This document shows, in pieces, positions 45,080 through 55,002 of a stretch of DNA of 64,000 bases (position 1 is the first letter of the stretch; each line of letters starts with the position of its first letter). The position numbers and the translations under genes were made by a program. The notes under the pieces were generated by a model. It was not told the origin of the DNA. It did no database searches and saw nothing but the letters and a program-made list of their open reading frames with translations. The DNA comes from JBNKVT01 sp050299335 (GTDB lineage: Bacteria > Pseudomonadota > Alphaproteobacteria > Rhodobacterales > Rhodobacteraceae): the NCBI GenBank assembly GCA_050299335.1, contig JBNKVT010000006.1:1-64000 (forward strand). The letters are read 5' to 3'.

Positions 45080-45991
45080 ATGGCCGCCGACAACGATATC
45101 GACGACAGCACGGCGCCGCTGATCGAGCATCTGGCCGAACTGCGCAGCCGCCTGATCCACTCGGTCGTGGCCTTCATCATCGGTATGGTGATCTGCTTTT
45201 CGGTCTGGCAACCGATCTTCGATTTCCTTGCCCAACCGATCTGCGACGCGCTGGCCGAACTGGGGCAGGATTGCAACCTGCAGCTCATCAAGCTGCAGGA
45301 AGGCTTCATGACCGCCATCCGCATCTCGCTTTTCGGCGGTTTCGTGCTGGCCTTTCCCTATATCGGCTACCAGATGTGGCGTTTCGTGGCACCGGGCCTT
45401 TATCGCAATGAAAAGAACGCCTTTCTGCCCTTCATGATCGCCTCGCCGGCGCTGTTCATCACCGGGGCGGCCTTTGCCTATTACGTCGTCACCCCGCTGG
45501 CCTTCAACTTCTTCCTCGGCTTTCAGCAGGGCCAGGGCGGCAGCGTCGATGCCGAGACCGGCGAAATGGTCGCGGGCGCAGGTGCCGTGATCGTCTTTCA
45601 GGGCTCGATGGAGGAATATCTCGGCCTGACCCTGAAATTCCTCATGGCTTTCGGCCTTTGTTTCCAGTTGCCGGTGCTGCTGACGCTGATGGGCAAGGCT
45701 GGGCTTGTCTCGGCGCAGGGGCTGAAGAACGTGCGCAAATATGCGGTGGTCGGCATCCTGGTGCTGGCCGCCGTCGTCACCCCGCCGGACGTTATCACGC
45801 AGGTAATCCTTTTCGTCGTAGTTTACGGGCTCTACGAGGTTTCGATCCAACTCGTCACCATTGTTGAACGCAACCGCGAGGCGCGGATGCGGGCCGAGGG
45901 GACCTGGTTCGAGGATGACGACGAAGACGACGAGGCGGCGGCCACGGAGGCGGCCACGCCCGCCACCCAGGCCGAAGGGAACAACCCATGA
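45080..45991 (+). CDS. tatC: Sec-independent protein translocase TatC
   Basis: A 303-residue membrane protein with six transmembrane helices, N-terminal HLAELRSRLIHSVVAF, and FIALPYIGYQMWRFVAPGLYRNEK-like loop (FVAPGLYRNEK present) and PDVITQVILFVVVYGLYE. It reads the twin-arginine signal. The C-terminal tail is unusually acidic and Ala-rich (EDDDEDDEAAATEAATPATQ). It overlaps the DUF815 gene by four bases. Confidence 0.95.
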   Translation: MAADNDIDDSTAPLIEHLAELRSRLIHSVVAFIIGMVICFSVWQPIFDFLAQPICDALAELGQDCNLQLIKLQEGFMTAIRISLFGGFVLAFPYIGYQMWRFVAPGLYRNEKNAFLPFMIASPALFITGAAFAYYVVTPLAFNFFLGFQQGQGGSVDAETGEMVAGAGAVIVFQGSMEEYLGLTLKFLMAFGLCFQLPVLLTLMGKAGLVSAQGLKNVRKYAVVGILVLAAVVTPPDVITQVILFVVVYGLYEVSIQLVTIVERNREARMRAEGTWFEDDDEDDEAAATEAATPATQAEGNNP

Positions 45992-46827
45992 ACGACGATC
46001 TCCTGACCCGGATCGCCGAGGCCCTGGAACGCATCGCCCCGCCGCCGATGGCCGCGCCCGACTTCAGCGCCGCCGAGGCCTTTGTCTGGCATGTCGAACC
46101 GGGCCGCCTGGTGCCGGTCGACAAGGTCAACCGCGTCGATCTCGGCCAGCTTGTCGGCATTAACCGCAACCGTGATATCCTTCTGGCCAATACAAGGCAG
46201 TTCGCCGCCGGATATGCCGCCAACAACGTGCTGTTGTGGGGCGCGCGCGGCATGGGCAAATCCTCGCTTGTCAAGGCCGTCCATGGCGAGACCCTGACCG
46301 AACACCCGAACCTGAAGCTTGTCGAGATCCAGCGCGAGGACATCTCAAGTGTCGGCCGGTTGCTGCACTATCTGCGCAAGGCACCGGAGCGGTTCGTGCT
46401 GTTTTGCGACGATCTGAGTTTCGACCACGAGGACACCCATTACAAGTCGCTCAAGGCCGTGCTCGATGGCGGGGTCGAGGGCAGGCCCGAGAACGTGATT
46501 TTCTACGCCACCTCCAACCGCCGCCACCTGATGCCTCGCTCGATGGTCGAGAACGAAACCGGCACCGCGATTGCCCCTTCGGAGGATACCGAAGAGAGGG
46601 TTTCGCTCTCGGACCGGTTCGGCCTCTGGCTGGGGTTCCACGGCTGCGACCAGGACCAGTATCTTGCCATGGTGCGCGGCTATTGCGACGCCTATGGGAT
46701 CGAGATCGACGACGAGACCCTGAGAGCCGAGGCGATCGAATGGCAACAGACGCGCGGTGCCCGTTCGGGACGTGTCGCCTGGCAATTCGTCACCGACCTT
46801 GCCGGTCGCCACGGCATCGCCGTCTGA
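45988..46827 (+). CDS. AAA-type ATPase of the DUF815 family
   Basis: A 279-residue P-loop ATPase matching DUF815: NVLLWGARGMGKSSLVKA near residue 76 (Walker A), FVLFCDDLSF (Walker B), IFYATSNRRHLMPRSM (sensor 1) and SLSDRFGLWLGF. The family is found beside tat genes in this group; its role is unknown. It overlaps tatC by four bases and abuts the dehydrogenase gene, so a link to Tat expression rather than function is all that can be said. Confidence 0.88.
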   Translation: MNDDLLTRIAEALERIAPPPMAAPDFSAAEAFVWHVEPGRLVPVDKVNRVDLGQLVGINRNRDILLANTRQFAAGYAANNVLLWGARGMGKSSLVKAVHGETLTEHPNLKLVEIQREDISSVGRLLHYLRKAPERFVLFCDDLSFDHEDTHYKSLKAVLDGGVEGRPENVIFYATSNRRHLMPRSMVENETGTAIAPSEDTEERVSLSDRFGLWLGFHGCDQDQYLAMVRGYCDAYGIEIDDETLRAEAIEWQQTRGARSGRVAWQFVTDLAGRHGIAV

Positions 46828-47835
46828 ATGTCAGACCTTGTGCGCCTCAGCCTCGCCGAGGCGCACGCGCTCTGCGTCGCGGCGCTGACCGCGTCCGACA
46901 CCGCGCCCGAGAATGCCGAAAGCGTGGCGGCGGCTCTCGTCTCGGCCGAGGCAAGCGGGCAGGGCGGCCACGGTCTGTCCCGCATCCCCTCCTATACCGG
47001 CCAGTCGAAATCCGGCAAGGTCAACGGCCGCGCCATCCCGGTCCTGCACGAGATCCGTCCGGCCGTCATCCGCATCAATGCCGGTAACGGTTTTGCCTTT
47101 CCCGCCTTCGACCGCGCGCTGCCCGAACTCGCTGTCCGTGCCGCGACCCATGGGCTGGCACTGGCCACCATCGCCCATTCCCATCATTTCGGCGTCGCCG
47201 GCTGGCATTGCGAGCGCCTCGCCGAGCAGGGCTGCATCGTGTTCGTCTACGGCAACGCCCCAAAGGCCCTGGCCCCCTGGGGGGCGACCGAACCGGTGCT
47301 CGGAACCTCGCCCATCGCCTTCGCCGCCCCGGGGCCCGACGCGCCCATTGTCATCGACATGGCCACAACGGCGGTCGCAAGGGGCAAGATCCTCGCCGCC
47401 CGCGAGATCGGCGAGCCGATCCCCGAGGGCTGGGCCCTCGGTCCCGACGGACGGCCCACCACCGACGCCGCCACGGCGCTGCAAGGCACCGTCGCGCCCA
47501 TGGCCGGCGCCAAGGGCGCGGCCCTGTCTCTGATGGTCGAGATCATGTCCGCCTGTCTCACCGGCGCGGCCCTGGCCGCCGAAGCGTCCGGCCTGTTCGA
47601 CCCCGAGGGCCCGCCGCCCGATCTCGGCCAGACCGTGATCGCCATCGACGCGTCCCTGGTGTCGGGCGGAATGTTTGCAACCAGGATGGCCGATCTGGTA
47701 TCGATCTATGACAAACTGGAGGGTGCCCGCCTGCCTGGCACAAGGCGGCTGGCGGAACGGGAAAAAGCGGCGCGCGAGGGGTTGCACCTGAAAACCGCGC
47801 TCATCGAGCAGATCAGGGGGATTGCAGGGACATGA
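46828..47835 (+). CDS. Malate/L-lactate dehydrogenase-family oxidoreductase
   Basis: A 335-residue Ldh-type NAD(P)H enzyme: the N-terminal domain has ASGQGGHGLSRIPSYTG (conserved His), then a Rossmann-like part with HHFGVAGWHCERLAEQGC, GTSPIAFAAPG, DMATTAVARGKI and GAKGAALSLMVEIMS. Members reduce 2-oxoacids or delta-piperideine-2-carboxylates; the substrate cannot be chosen. It begins directly after the DUF815 stop and overlaps galM by four bases. Confidence 0.88.
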   Translation: MSDLVRLSLAEAHALCVAALTASDTAPENAESVAAALVSAEASGQGGHGLSRIPSYTGQSKSGKVNGRAIPVLHEIRPAVIRINAGNGFAFPAFDRALPELAVRAATHGLALATIAHSHHFGVAGWHCERLAEQGCIVFVYGNAPKALAPWGATEPVLGTSPIAFAAPGPDAPIVIDMATTAVARGKILAAREIGEPIPEGWALGPDGRPTTDAATALQGTVAPMAGAKGAALSLMVEIMSACLTGAALAAEASGLFDPEGPPPDLGQTVIAIDASLVSGGMFATRMADLVSIYDKLEGARLPGTRRLAEREKAAREGLHLKTALIEQIRGIAGT

Positions 47836-48809
47836 TCACCACGCGCGAATTTGGCGAGCACGAAGGCCAGAAGATCACCGAGGCGACCCTCGACAGCGGC
47901 AAGGCCAGGGTCTCGATCCTCAATTACGGCTGTATCTTCCGCGATTGGCAGGTGGCGGGGCGCAAGGTGATCCTCGGCTTCGACGATTTCACCGACTACA
48001 TCCCCAATACCTGGTGTTTCGGCATCCTCGCCGGCCGCGTCGCCAACCGTATCAGGGCTGGTCGTTTCAGCCTCGGCGGGCAGGCGTACCAGCTGAACTG
48101 CAACGACGGCGACAATCATCTCCATGGCGGGCCCCTGGGCCTCGGTCGGCGGATCTGGCAGATGGAGACCTCCGGTGATACCTTGCATCTGCGCTACCAC
48201 AGCTCCGCCGGCGAGGAGAATTACCCCGGTACCGTCGATTTCGATGTCGCCATCACCCTCGACGGCACAACCCTGACCATGGACATGTCGGCACGCGCCG
48301 ATACGTTCACGCCGATCAATCTCGCCCAGCACAATTACTACAATCTCGACGGCGCGGGCGACATTCTCGGGCACCGGCTGCAGGTCGCCGCCGACAAATA
48401 TACCGAGACCGACGACGCCCTAATCCCCACCGGCGCCATCCTGCCGGTCGCGGGAACGCATCTCGATTTCCGGGAGGCCCGAAGTATCGGAGAGATTGAC
48501 CCGGCGCGCATCGGTATCGACGACAATCTGGTTCTCAATCCCGACCGCAACCCGTTCGATCCCGCCGCGACCCTGACTGCCGATAGCGGCCTGACGCTGC
48601 GTCTCTGGACAGACCAGCCTGGCCTGCAGCTCTTCAACGGTCCGGTTCTGAATGTGTCTGCCTCCAACGGCAAACACCTGGGGCCGTTCAGCGGCCTCTG
48701 CCTCGAAGCCCAGCATTTTCCCGATTCGGTGAACCACCCAGAGTGGCCATCGATCATAGCAGGCCCGGAAGCGCCCTATTCCCAGAAGCTGGTCATCGAC
48801 ATCGCGTAA
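47832..48809 (+). CDS. galM: Aldose 1-epimerase
   Basis: A 325-residue beta-sandwich epimerase: AGRVANRIRAGRF, CNDGDNHLHGGPLG (first His), INLAQHNYYNLDG (second His) and SGLCLEAQHFPDSVNHPEWP with the catalytic Glu. It interconverts the alpha and beta anomers of sugars such as galactose or glucose. It overlaps the dehydrogenase gene by four bases, so it is on the same transcript. Confidence 0.93.
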   Translation: MITTREFGEHEGQKITEATLDSGKARVSILNYGCIFRDWQVAGRKVILGFDDFTDYIPNTWCFGILAGRVANRIRAGRFSLGGQAYQLNCNDGDNHLHGGPLGLGRRIWQMETSGDTLHLRYHSSAGEENYPGTVDFDVAITLDGTTLTMDMSARADTFTPINLAQHNYYNLDGAGDILGHRLQVAADKYTETDDALIPTGAILPVAGTHLDFREARSIGEIDPARIGIDDNLVLNPDRNPFDPAATLTADSGLTLRLWTDQPGLQLFNGPVLNVSASNGKHLGPFSGLCLEAQHFPDSVNHPEWPSIIAGPEAPYSQKLVIDIA

Positions 48810-48840
48810 GCGCGCGCGGCGTGAGCAGCGACGAGGAGGC

Positions 48841-48887
48841 GCCGAAATATTTCAAATATTTCGGCCGCATTTTTTGAAAAAATGCGG
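48841..48887. repeat. Double-palindrome repeat (family C, copy 1)
   Basis: Two adjoining palindromes, CCGAAATATTTC.. and CCGCATTTTTT.., form two hairpins in 47 bases. It lies between the convergent galM and helicase genes and could stop transcription in both directions. A copy differing by one A in a run occurs at 50583-50628, in the same order. Confidence 0.85.
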
Positions 48888-49028
48888 GGCGCGGGATGTG
48901 GAGACCTCGTCCGAGAAGCCATGGGTGCGGAACACCCGCTTCACGCCGATGGTTTAATAGATTTGTTCAGCGATTGCAAGAACTTGAGGGGCGTTTCACA
49001 GGAAACACCCCTCCGAAGACACGCCGCC

Positions 49029-50267
49029 TCAGGCCGCCATACGGGCAGTGGCGCGTCGGGGGCGCCGGCGGCGTTTTGGGGACGACTTGCCTGAGGGTTT
49101 GCCGCCCTGTTTCCGGACGGGCTTGGCAGGGGCTTCCGGTTGCCAGCTCTGGCCTCCAGCCACCGGGATGGCCTGGCCGAGGGTCTTTTCGATGTCTCTC
49201 AGCTGGCCCATCTCGCCCGGAGCGCAATAAGCGATGGCCGCGCCATCACGGCCGGCGCGCGCGGTACGGCCGATCCGGTGGACATAGTTGGCCGGAACAT
49301 TGGGCAGGTCGAAATTATAGACGTGCCGGACATCCGGAATGTCGAGCCCGCGAGCGGCGACGTCAGTGGCGACCAGCACTTTCAGCGAGCCCTTGCGGAA
49401 GGCAGCCAACGCCCGGTCACGCTGACCCTGCGACTTGTTGCCGTGGATCGATCCGGCGGCAAAGCCGGCTTTGTCCAGGGCTTTCATCAGCCGCTCGGCG
49501 CCGTGCTTGGTGCGAGCGAAGACGAGGGCAAGGTCACCCGGGTGACGCGCGAGATGAGAGATCAGGAGGCGACCCTTCTCGGACTGGGTAACGAAATGCA
49601 GGCTCTGGGCGATCTTTTCGACTGGCCGGCCCGGAGGGGTGATTTCGACCCGGACCGGGTCGTTCAGATAGGTCCGGGCCAGCGCCTCGAGCTGTTTGGC
49701 CATGGTCGCCGAAAAGAGCATGGTCTGGCGCTCGGAAGGCAGGAGCGGGGCTATGCGGCGGAGTGCATGGATGAAGCCCATGTCAAGCATCTGGTCGGCC
49801 TCGTCGAGGACCAGAAAGCGGGTCTCGTCGAGGCGGACGGCACGGCGGTCGAGAAGGTCGATCAGCCGGCCAGGCGTGGCGATGAGGATATCGGTGCCGC
49901 GGGCCAGCGTCTGCACCTGCTTGTTGATCGATGCCCCCCCGACGACGAGAGTGATCCGGAGATGCGAGCCTCTTGAATAAGCGCGGAGGTTGTCGAGAAT
50001 CTGGCCCGCCAGTTCGCGGGTCGGGGCGAGAATCAGGCTGCCGGCCGCCTTTGGCGCGGGGGCGATGCCGAGACCGGACATGATCTGGATAAGCGGCAGT
50101 CCGAAGGCGGCGGTCTTGCCGGTGCCGGTCTGAGCGAGGCCGAGGACGTCGCGGTTCTTAAGGGCGGATGGGATGGCCTGGGCCTGGATCGGGGTGGGTT
50201 CAGTGATATTCTGCTCGGCCAGTTTGGCCGAGAGATGGGCGTTGAGCCCAAGGGATTCAAAAGTCAA
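49029..50267 (-). CDS. DEAD-box ATP-dependent RNA helicase (RhlE-like)
   Basis: A 412-residue helicase: FESLGLNAHL, the Q motif PTPIQAQAIP, AQTGTGKTAAF (Walker A), APTRELAGQ, LVLDEADQMLDMGF (DEAD), FSATM (SAT), and the second RecA domain with VLVATDVAARGLDIPDV and HRIGRTARAGR. A Lys/Arg/Pro-rich tail (PKRRRRPRRAT) may bind RNA. It unwinds RNA in ribosome assembly or decay. It lies between two copies of repeat family C. Confidence 0.95.
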   Translation of the reverse strand: MTFESLGLNAHLSAKLAEQNITEPTPIQAQAIPSALKNRDVLGLAQTGTGKTAAFGLPLIQIMSGLGIAPAPKAAGSLILAPTRELAGQILDNLRAYSRGSHLRITLVVGGASINKQVQTLARGTDILIATPGRLIDLLDRRAVRLDETRFLVLDEADQMLDMGFIHALRRIAPLLPSERQTMLFSATMAKQLEALARTYLNDPVRVEITPPGRPVEKIAQSLHFVTQSEKGRLLISHLARHPGDLALVFARTKHGAERLMKALDKAGFAAGSIHGNKSQGQRDRALAAFRKGSLKVLVATDVAARGLDIPDVRHVYNFDLPNVPANYVHRIGRTARAGRDGAAIAYCAPGEMGQLRDIEKTLGQAIPVAGGQSWQPEAPAKPVRKQGGKPSGKSSPKRRRRPRRATARMAA

Positions 50268-50653
50268 TTCGGTTTCCTTGCCGGTGCCGGGACTTACCCG
50301 GGGCCGGATATATAGATCTGCCTCCGGCGTCCTTGCGGACGCGGAGAGGCTTGTGGCGGCGCCGAGCTGACCTTCTGGACCGGATGTCCGTAAGGCCGTG
50401 GCGCTGAACCCAAGCGTGACTGGGAACGGATGGTCGCGGGGTCCTTTCGTGGGCGTATTGGGCCCGACGGTCTGTTCACGCGTCAGGGGACGACCGCTTG
50501 CAACTGGAAATGGCGGATCGGGCGGGATATGTCAATGGGCATGACCGAATTTGTGCCAGGCCACCACTGCGAAGAATGCCGGAGCCGAAATATTTCAAAT
50601 ATTTCGGCCGCATTTTTTGAAAAATGCGGGCGGCGGCGGAACCGGGAGTCGGG
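50268..50653. other. Gap with the second family-C repeat
   Basis: A 386-base gap between the helicase and hydrolase genes, both minus strand. The double-palindrome repeat lies at 50583-50628; the remaining sequence holds the helicase promoter region, with no gene recognised. Confidence 0.55.
50583..50628. repeat. Double-palindrome repeat (family C, copy 2)
   Basis: Forty-six bases identical to 48841-48887 except for one missing A in the A-run. The same order and orientation are kept. It lies just past the stop of the hydrolase gene at 50654. Confidence 0.85.
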
Positions 50654-51304
50654 TCAGCGTGTGGTTTCGGTGAGGCGCTGACGGACATAACCCTGGACCG
50701 TCTCGATCATTTCTTCCATGCCTGGATCGAAAAAATGCCCCGCGCCTTCGATGATCTTGTGGGTGACGGTGATGCCCTTCTGCTGTTGCAGTTTCTCGGC
50801 GAGGGTCTCGATATCGGACGGCGGGACGACGCGGTCACCTGTGCCGTTGATGATCAGACCCGAAGACGGACATGGGGCGAGGAAGGAGAAGTCATACATG
50901 TTGGCCGGCGGTGAGACCGAAATGAAGCCCGAAATCTCCGGCCGCCGCATCAAGAGTTGCATGCCGATCCAGGCGCCGAAGGAGAACCCCGCCACCCAGC
51001 AATGCTTGGCGTTGGGGTTCATGGTCTGCAGATAGTCCAGCGCCGAGGCGGCGTCCGACAGCTCGCCGATGCCCTGATCGTATTCGCCCTGGGATCGGCC
51101 GACGCCGCGGAAGTTGAAGCGAAGGCAGGTGAAGCCGATCTGGTGGAAGGCGTAATGCAGGTTATGCACCACCTTGTTGTTCATCGTGCCCCCGAATTGC
51201 GGATGCGGGTGCAGGATGATGGCGATCGGGGCGTCCTTGTCCTTTTGCGGGTGGTAGCGGCCTTCGAGACGGCCTTCGGGGCCGGGGAAAATCACCTCGG
51301 GCAT
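50654..51304 (-). CDS. Alpha/beta hydrolase
   Basis: A 216-residue hydrolase with an N-terminal GRLEGRYHPQKDKDAPIAII, the LHPHPQFGGTMNNKVV motif and FNFRGVGRSQGEYDQG, the nucleophile elbow GFSFGAW (Ser), and GTGDRVVPPSDI and GAGHFFD carrying the Asp and His of the triad. This matches the short, soluble family of dienelactone-hydrolase-like enzymes; the substrate is unknown. It diverges from iscR, which starts 149 bases away, where a small inverted repeat lies between the two starts. Confidence 0.85.
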   Translation of the reverse strand: MPEVIFPGPEGRLEGRYHPQKDKDAPIAIILHPHPQFGGTMNNKVVHNLHYAFHQIGFTCLRFNFRGVGRSQGEYDQGIGELSDAASALDYLQTMNPNAKHCWVAGFSFGAWIGMQLLMRRPEISGFISVSPPANMYDFSFLAPCPSSGLIINGTGDRVVPPSDIETLAEKLQQQKGITVTHKIIEGAGHFFDPGMEEMIETVQGYVRQRLTETTR

Positions 51305-51362
51305 GGGCGCGGGGTACTCCTTTGACGGCGTGCCAAAGCTTGACGGAATCGCTCGGGCAACC

Positions 51363-51375
51363 TAGAAACATTCTA
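51363..51375. promoter_or_regulatory. Possible operator in the divergent iscR promoter region
   Basis: TAGAAACATTCTA is an inverted repeat of TAGAA/TTCTA around ACA. It is 78 bases from iscR and 59 from the hydrolase start. A second pair CTGG/CCAG follows at about 51379-51391. It may be the site for IscR or another iron regulator, but no consensus was confirmed. Confidence 0.35.
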
Positions 51376-51452
51376 AACTGGGTGATCCAGTGCTGCTGGG
51401 CTAGGTAAGCCTTGAGCGGTCTTGCGTCAACTGTGACAGAGGCTTGGGGTCC

Positions 51453-51911
51453 ATGAAACTCTCCACCAAGGGCAGATATGCCATGATCGCCCTGACCTCG
51501 CTGGCGCGGGCCGGGGAAGGGCAGTTGCTGGCGCTGTCGGAAATCTCCGAGCGGCAGGATATCTCGCTGGCCTATCTGGAGCAGCTTTTCGTCAAGCTCC
51601 GCCGCGCCGGGATCGTCGAGAGCGTGCGGGGGCCGGGTGGCGGCTACCGGCTGGCGCGGGCGGCGGATGCGATCCGGGTGTCGGAGGTGCTGGGCGCGGT
51701 TGACGAGACGATGGATGCGCTGACGCGCGGGGCAGGGGCCTCGGGAGGCTCGGGCGGGACGGTGGCGCAGCAGTTGACGGACAAGCTCTGGGAGCAGCTG
51801 TCGGCGCATGTCTATGTGTTCCTGCACCAGACGCGGCTGTCGGACGTGATCGGGGACCAGCTGGTTCCATGCCCGGCGGTGCCGGCCTTTGTGCTGATGG
51901 TGGATGAATGA
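51453..51911 (+). CDS. iscR: Rrf2-family Fe-S regulator IscR
   Basis: A 152-residue Rrf2 regulator: MKLSTKGRYAMIALTSLA, a winged HTH with ISERQDISLAYLEQLFVKL and GPGGGYRLAR. The usual three-cysteine cluster site in the later part is absent: the stretch LTRGAGASGGSGGTVAQQ has none, and just one Cys occurs near residue 144. A cysteine-poor IscR is known from Rhodobacter. It should sense Fe-S supply and repress the downstream desulfurase and suf genes. The ATG at 51453 is used. Confidence 0.92.
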   Translation: MKLSTKGRYAMIALTSLARAGEGQLLALSEISERQDISLAYLEQLFVKLRRAGIVESVRGPGGGYRLARAADAIRVSEVLGAVDETMDALTRGAGASGGSGGTVAQQLTDKLWEQLSAHVYVFLHQTRLSDVIGDQLVPCPAVPAFVLMVDE

Positions 51912-51926
51912 TGTCTTGTGCGGAAT

Positions 51927-51983
51927 GGTGCGTGAAATCACGCACCCTACGGGCGCTCCGTAGGGTGCGTGTTCACACGCACC
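51927..51983. repeat. Overlapping palindromes between iscR and the desulfurase gene
   Basis: Three palindromes overlap: 51927-51946 (GGTGCGTGA/TCACGCACC), 51964-51983 (GGTGCGTGT/ACACGCACC) and 51939-51952 with 51958-51971. The last one uses an arm from each of the first two, so only one fold (two small hairpins or one long stem) can form at a time. It lies on the iscR-desulfurase transcript. Confidence 0.8.
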
Positions 51984-52005
51984 GCCCTCTTTGGAGGGGT
52001 GGGCG

Positions 52006-53163
52006 ATGAGCCGGGTCTATCTCGACTGGAACGCGACCGCGCCTCTCAGGCCAGAGGCGCGCGAGGCGATGCTGAAGGCGATGGATGTCGTCGGCAATCC
52101 TTCCAGCATGCATGCCGAGGGGCGGGAGGCGAAGGCGATTGTCGAGACGGCGCGGGGGCAGGTGGCCGATCTGGTCGGGTGCGAACCGTCGGAGGTGGTT
52201 TTTAACAGTGGGGCAACGGAAGCAATTGCTACAGTGATATGTGACTTGAGTCACTTGATTGCCAGTCCTGTGGAACATGATGCCATATGGAGCCATGTTG
52301 AGGAATTTCATCAAGTGGAGTCTGAAGAATATTTTACAATAGATTCAAACGGAACTATTGAATTTACGGGAGTGAACGCGGAACCTTTTTTAAGAGGTGG
52401 TATTGCTGTATTTGCATATCAGCGAGCAAATAGCGAAACCGGCGTATTGCAAAGTCCTGATTTCCCCCCACGGGCAGAACAAATGAATCTTGGAAGCCCC
52501 CAGATATTTCGAGATGTAGCACAAGCTTTAGGGAAAATCGAAAATCTTGGACGGTATCTAGGCATTAATAATACCGCGCATAGCTCAATGTCGATTTCTG
52601 CGCACAAGATTGGCGGTCCTAAAGGAAGTGGAGCTTTAGTCGCTGGTCCAGATTACACACCGGGCCCTTACGCTATGCTGATCGAAGGCGGCGGCCAGGA
52701 AATGGGCCGACGCTCCGGCACCGAGAACGTCATCGGCATTGCCGGGTTCGGCGCGGCGGCTGTGGCGGCGAAGCGTGATCTGGAAAATGGCGTTTGGGAG
52801 CGGGTCGAACGGCTGCGCGACGATCTGGAGGATGCCCTGGCATCTGCCGCGCCTGATATTATCTTCTTTGGCAAGGAGGTCGCGCGGCTGCCGAATACCT
52901 CGTGCTTTGCGATTCCCGGCTGGAAGGGCGAGACGCAGGTGATGCAGATGGATCTGGCGGGCTATGCGGTCTCGGCGGGGTCGGCGTGCTCAAGCGGCAA
53001 GGTGAAGGAAAGCCGGGTCTTGCGGGCAATGGGGTTTGACGCTCTGACAGCATCAAGCGCCATTCGGGTCTCGATGGGGCCGACGACGACCGAAGACGAG
53101 GTCATGGGGTTCGCGCGGACCTGGATTGAACATTACCGGCGCTGGAAGCAGCGGGCGGCGTGA
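52006..53163 (+). CDS. Cysteine desulfurase with an AT-rich interior (mosaic gene)
   Basis: A 385-residue fold-type I PLP enzyme that takes sulfur from cysteine for Fe-S clusters: VYLDWNATAPLRPEAREAM at the N-terminus, His91, Asp170 and Gln173 (FRDVAQALGKI), the PLP lysine K201 in SAHKIGGPKG, GGGQEMGRRSGTEN and the catalytic Cys328 in SAGSACSSGKVKESR. Residues ~66-225 come from a stretch of about 45% GC, while the flanks are near 65%. The frame and all key residues are intact. It sits between iscR and sufB, as iscS/sufS-type genes do in this group. Confidence 0.9.
   Translation: MSRVYLDWNATAPLRPEAREAMLKAMDVVGNPSSMHAEGREAKAIVETARGQVADLVGCEPSEVVFNSGATEAIATVICDLSHLIASPVEHDAIWSHVEEFHQVESEEYFTIDSNGTIEFTGVNAEPFLRGGIAVFAYQRANSETGVLQSPDFPPRAEQMNLGSPQIFRDVAQALGKIENLGRYLGINNTAHSSMSISAHKIGGPKGSGALVAGPDYTPGPYAMLIEGGGQEMGRRSGTENVIGIAGFGAAAVAAKRDLENGVWERVERLRDDLEDALASAAPDIIFFGKEVARLPNTSCFAIPGWKGETQVMQMDLAGYAVSAGSACSSGKVKESRVLRAMGFDALTASSAIRVSMGPTTTEDEVMGFARTWIEHYRRWKQRAA
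52199..52680 (+). other. Low-GC segment inside the desulfurase gene
   Basis: By hand count 215 of 480 bases at 52201-52680 are G or C (about 45%), compared with about 65% around it. The edges are abrupt: GGAGGTGG|TTTTTAACAG on the left and CTATGCTG|ATCGAAGGCGG on the right. Codon use changes as well (many AAT, GAA, ATT, TTA). The segment codes for the PLP-binding core. Confidence 0.85.
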
Positions 53164-53264
53164 AGCCTCCTCCCCGACCCTCCTCCCAGGGGGAGGAGGG
53201 GGCGGCGGGTGGCGCGGTCAGGATTGGAATTGCGGGGGACGGCCCTCGCGGACAGGAGTGGAAG

Positions 53265-54788
<1,524 letters not shown>

Positions 54789-54791
54789 GCG

Positions 54792-54858
54792 GCGGTTCGG
54801 CGTAGCCGATGAAAGGGTTGGGTAGACCTCTCAAGCCGCGAACGCGCGGAGCCTAGGG
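54792..54858. repeat. Intergenic repeat (family D, copy 1)
   Basis: A unit of about 67 bases that begins GCGGTTCGGCGTAGCCGAT and resembles 54936-55002: both have GCGGTTCGGC, AGCCGAT, an AAAGG block, GACC.TC and a GGAGCC end. It starts just after the sufB stop. Confidence 0.65.
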
Positions 54859-54871
54859 GAAGGCACGCCTA

Positions 54872-54896
54872 GAGAACTTTCCAGTGGAAAGTTCTC
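54872..54896. repeat. 11-bp inverted repeat between the two family-D units
   Basis: GAGAACTTTCC (54872-54882) pairs with GGAAAGTTCTC (54886-54896) around AGT. There is no T-run, so a terminator role for sufB is uncertain. Confidence 0.7.
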
Positions 54897-54935
54897 GGTA
54901 CCGAACGCGCGAACAATTTTTCGAGCGCCGGGGAG

Positions 54936-55002
54936 GCGGTTCGGCACAGCCGATAAAAGGTCCGTTGGACCCTTCATGACGCGAAAGGTCGGAGCCCCGG
55001 GA
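54936..55002. repeat. Intergenic repeat (family D, copy 2)
   Basis: An imperfect direct copy of 54792-54858, 144 bases away. The gap from sufB (54788) to the transposase remnant (55302) holds these units, the inverted repeat between them and the family-A repeat, with no gene seen in the rest. Confidence 0.6.
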
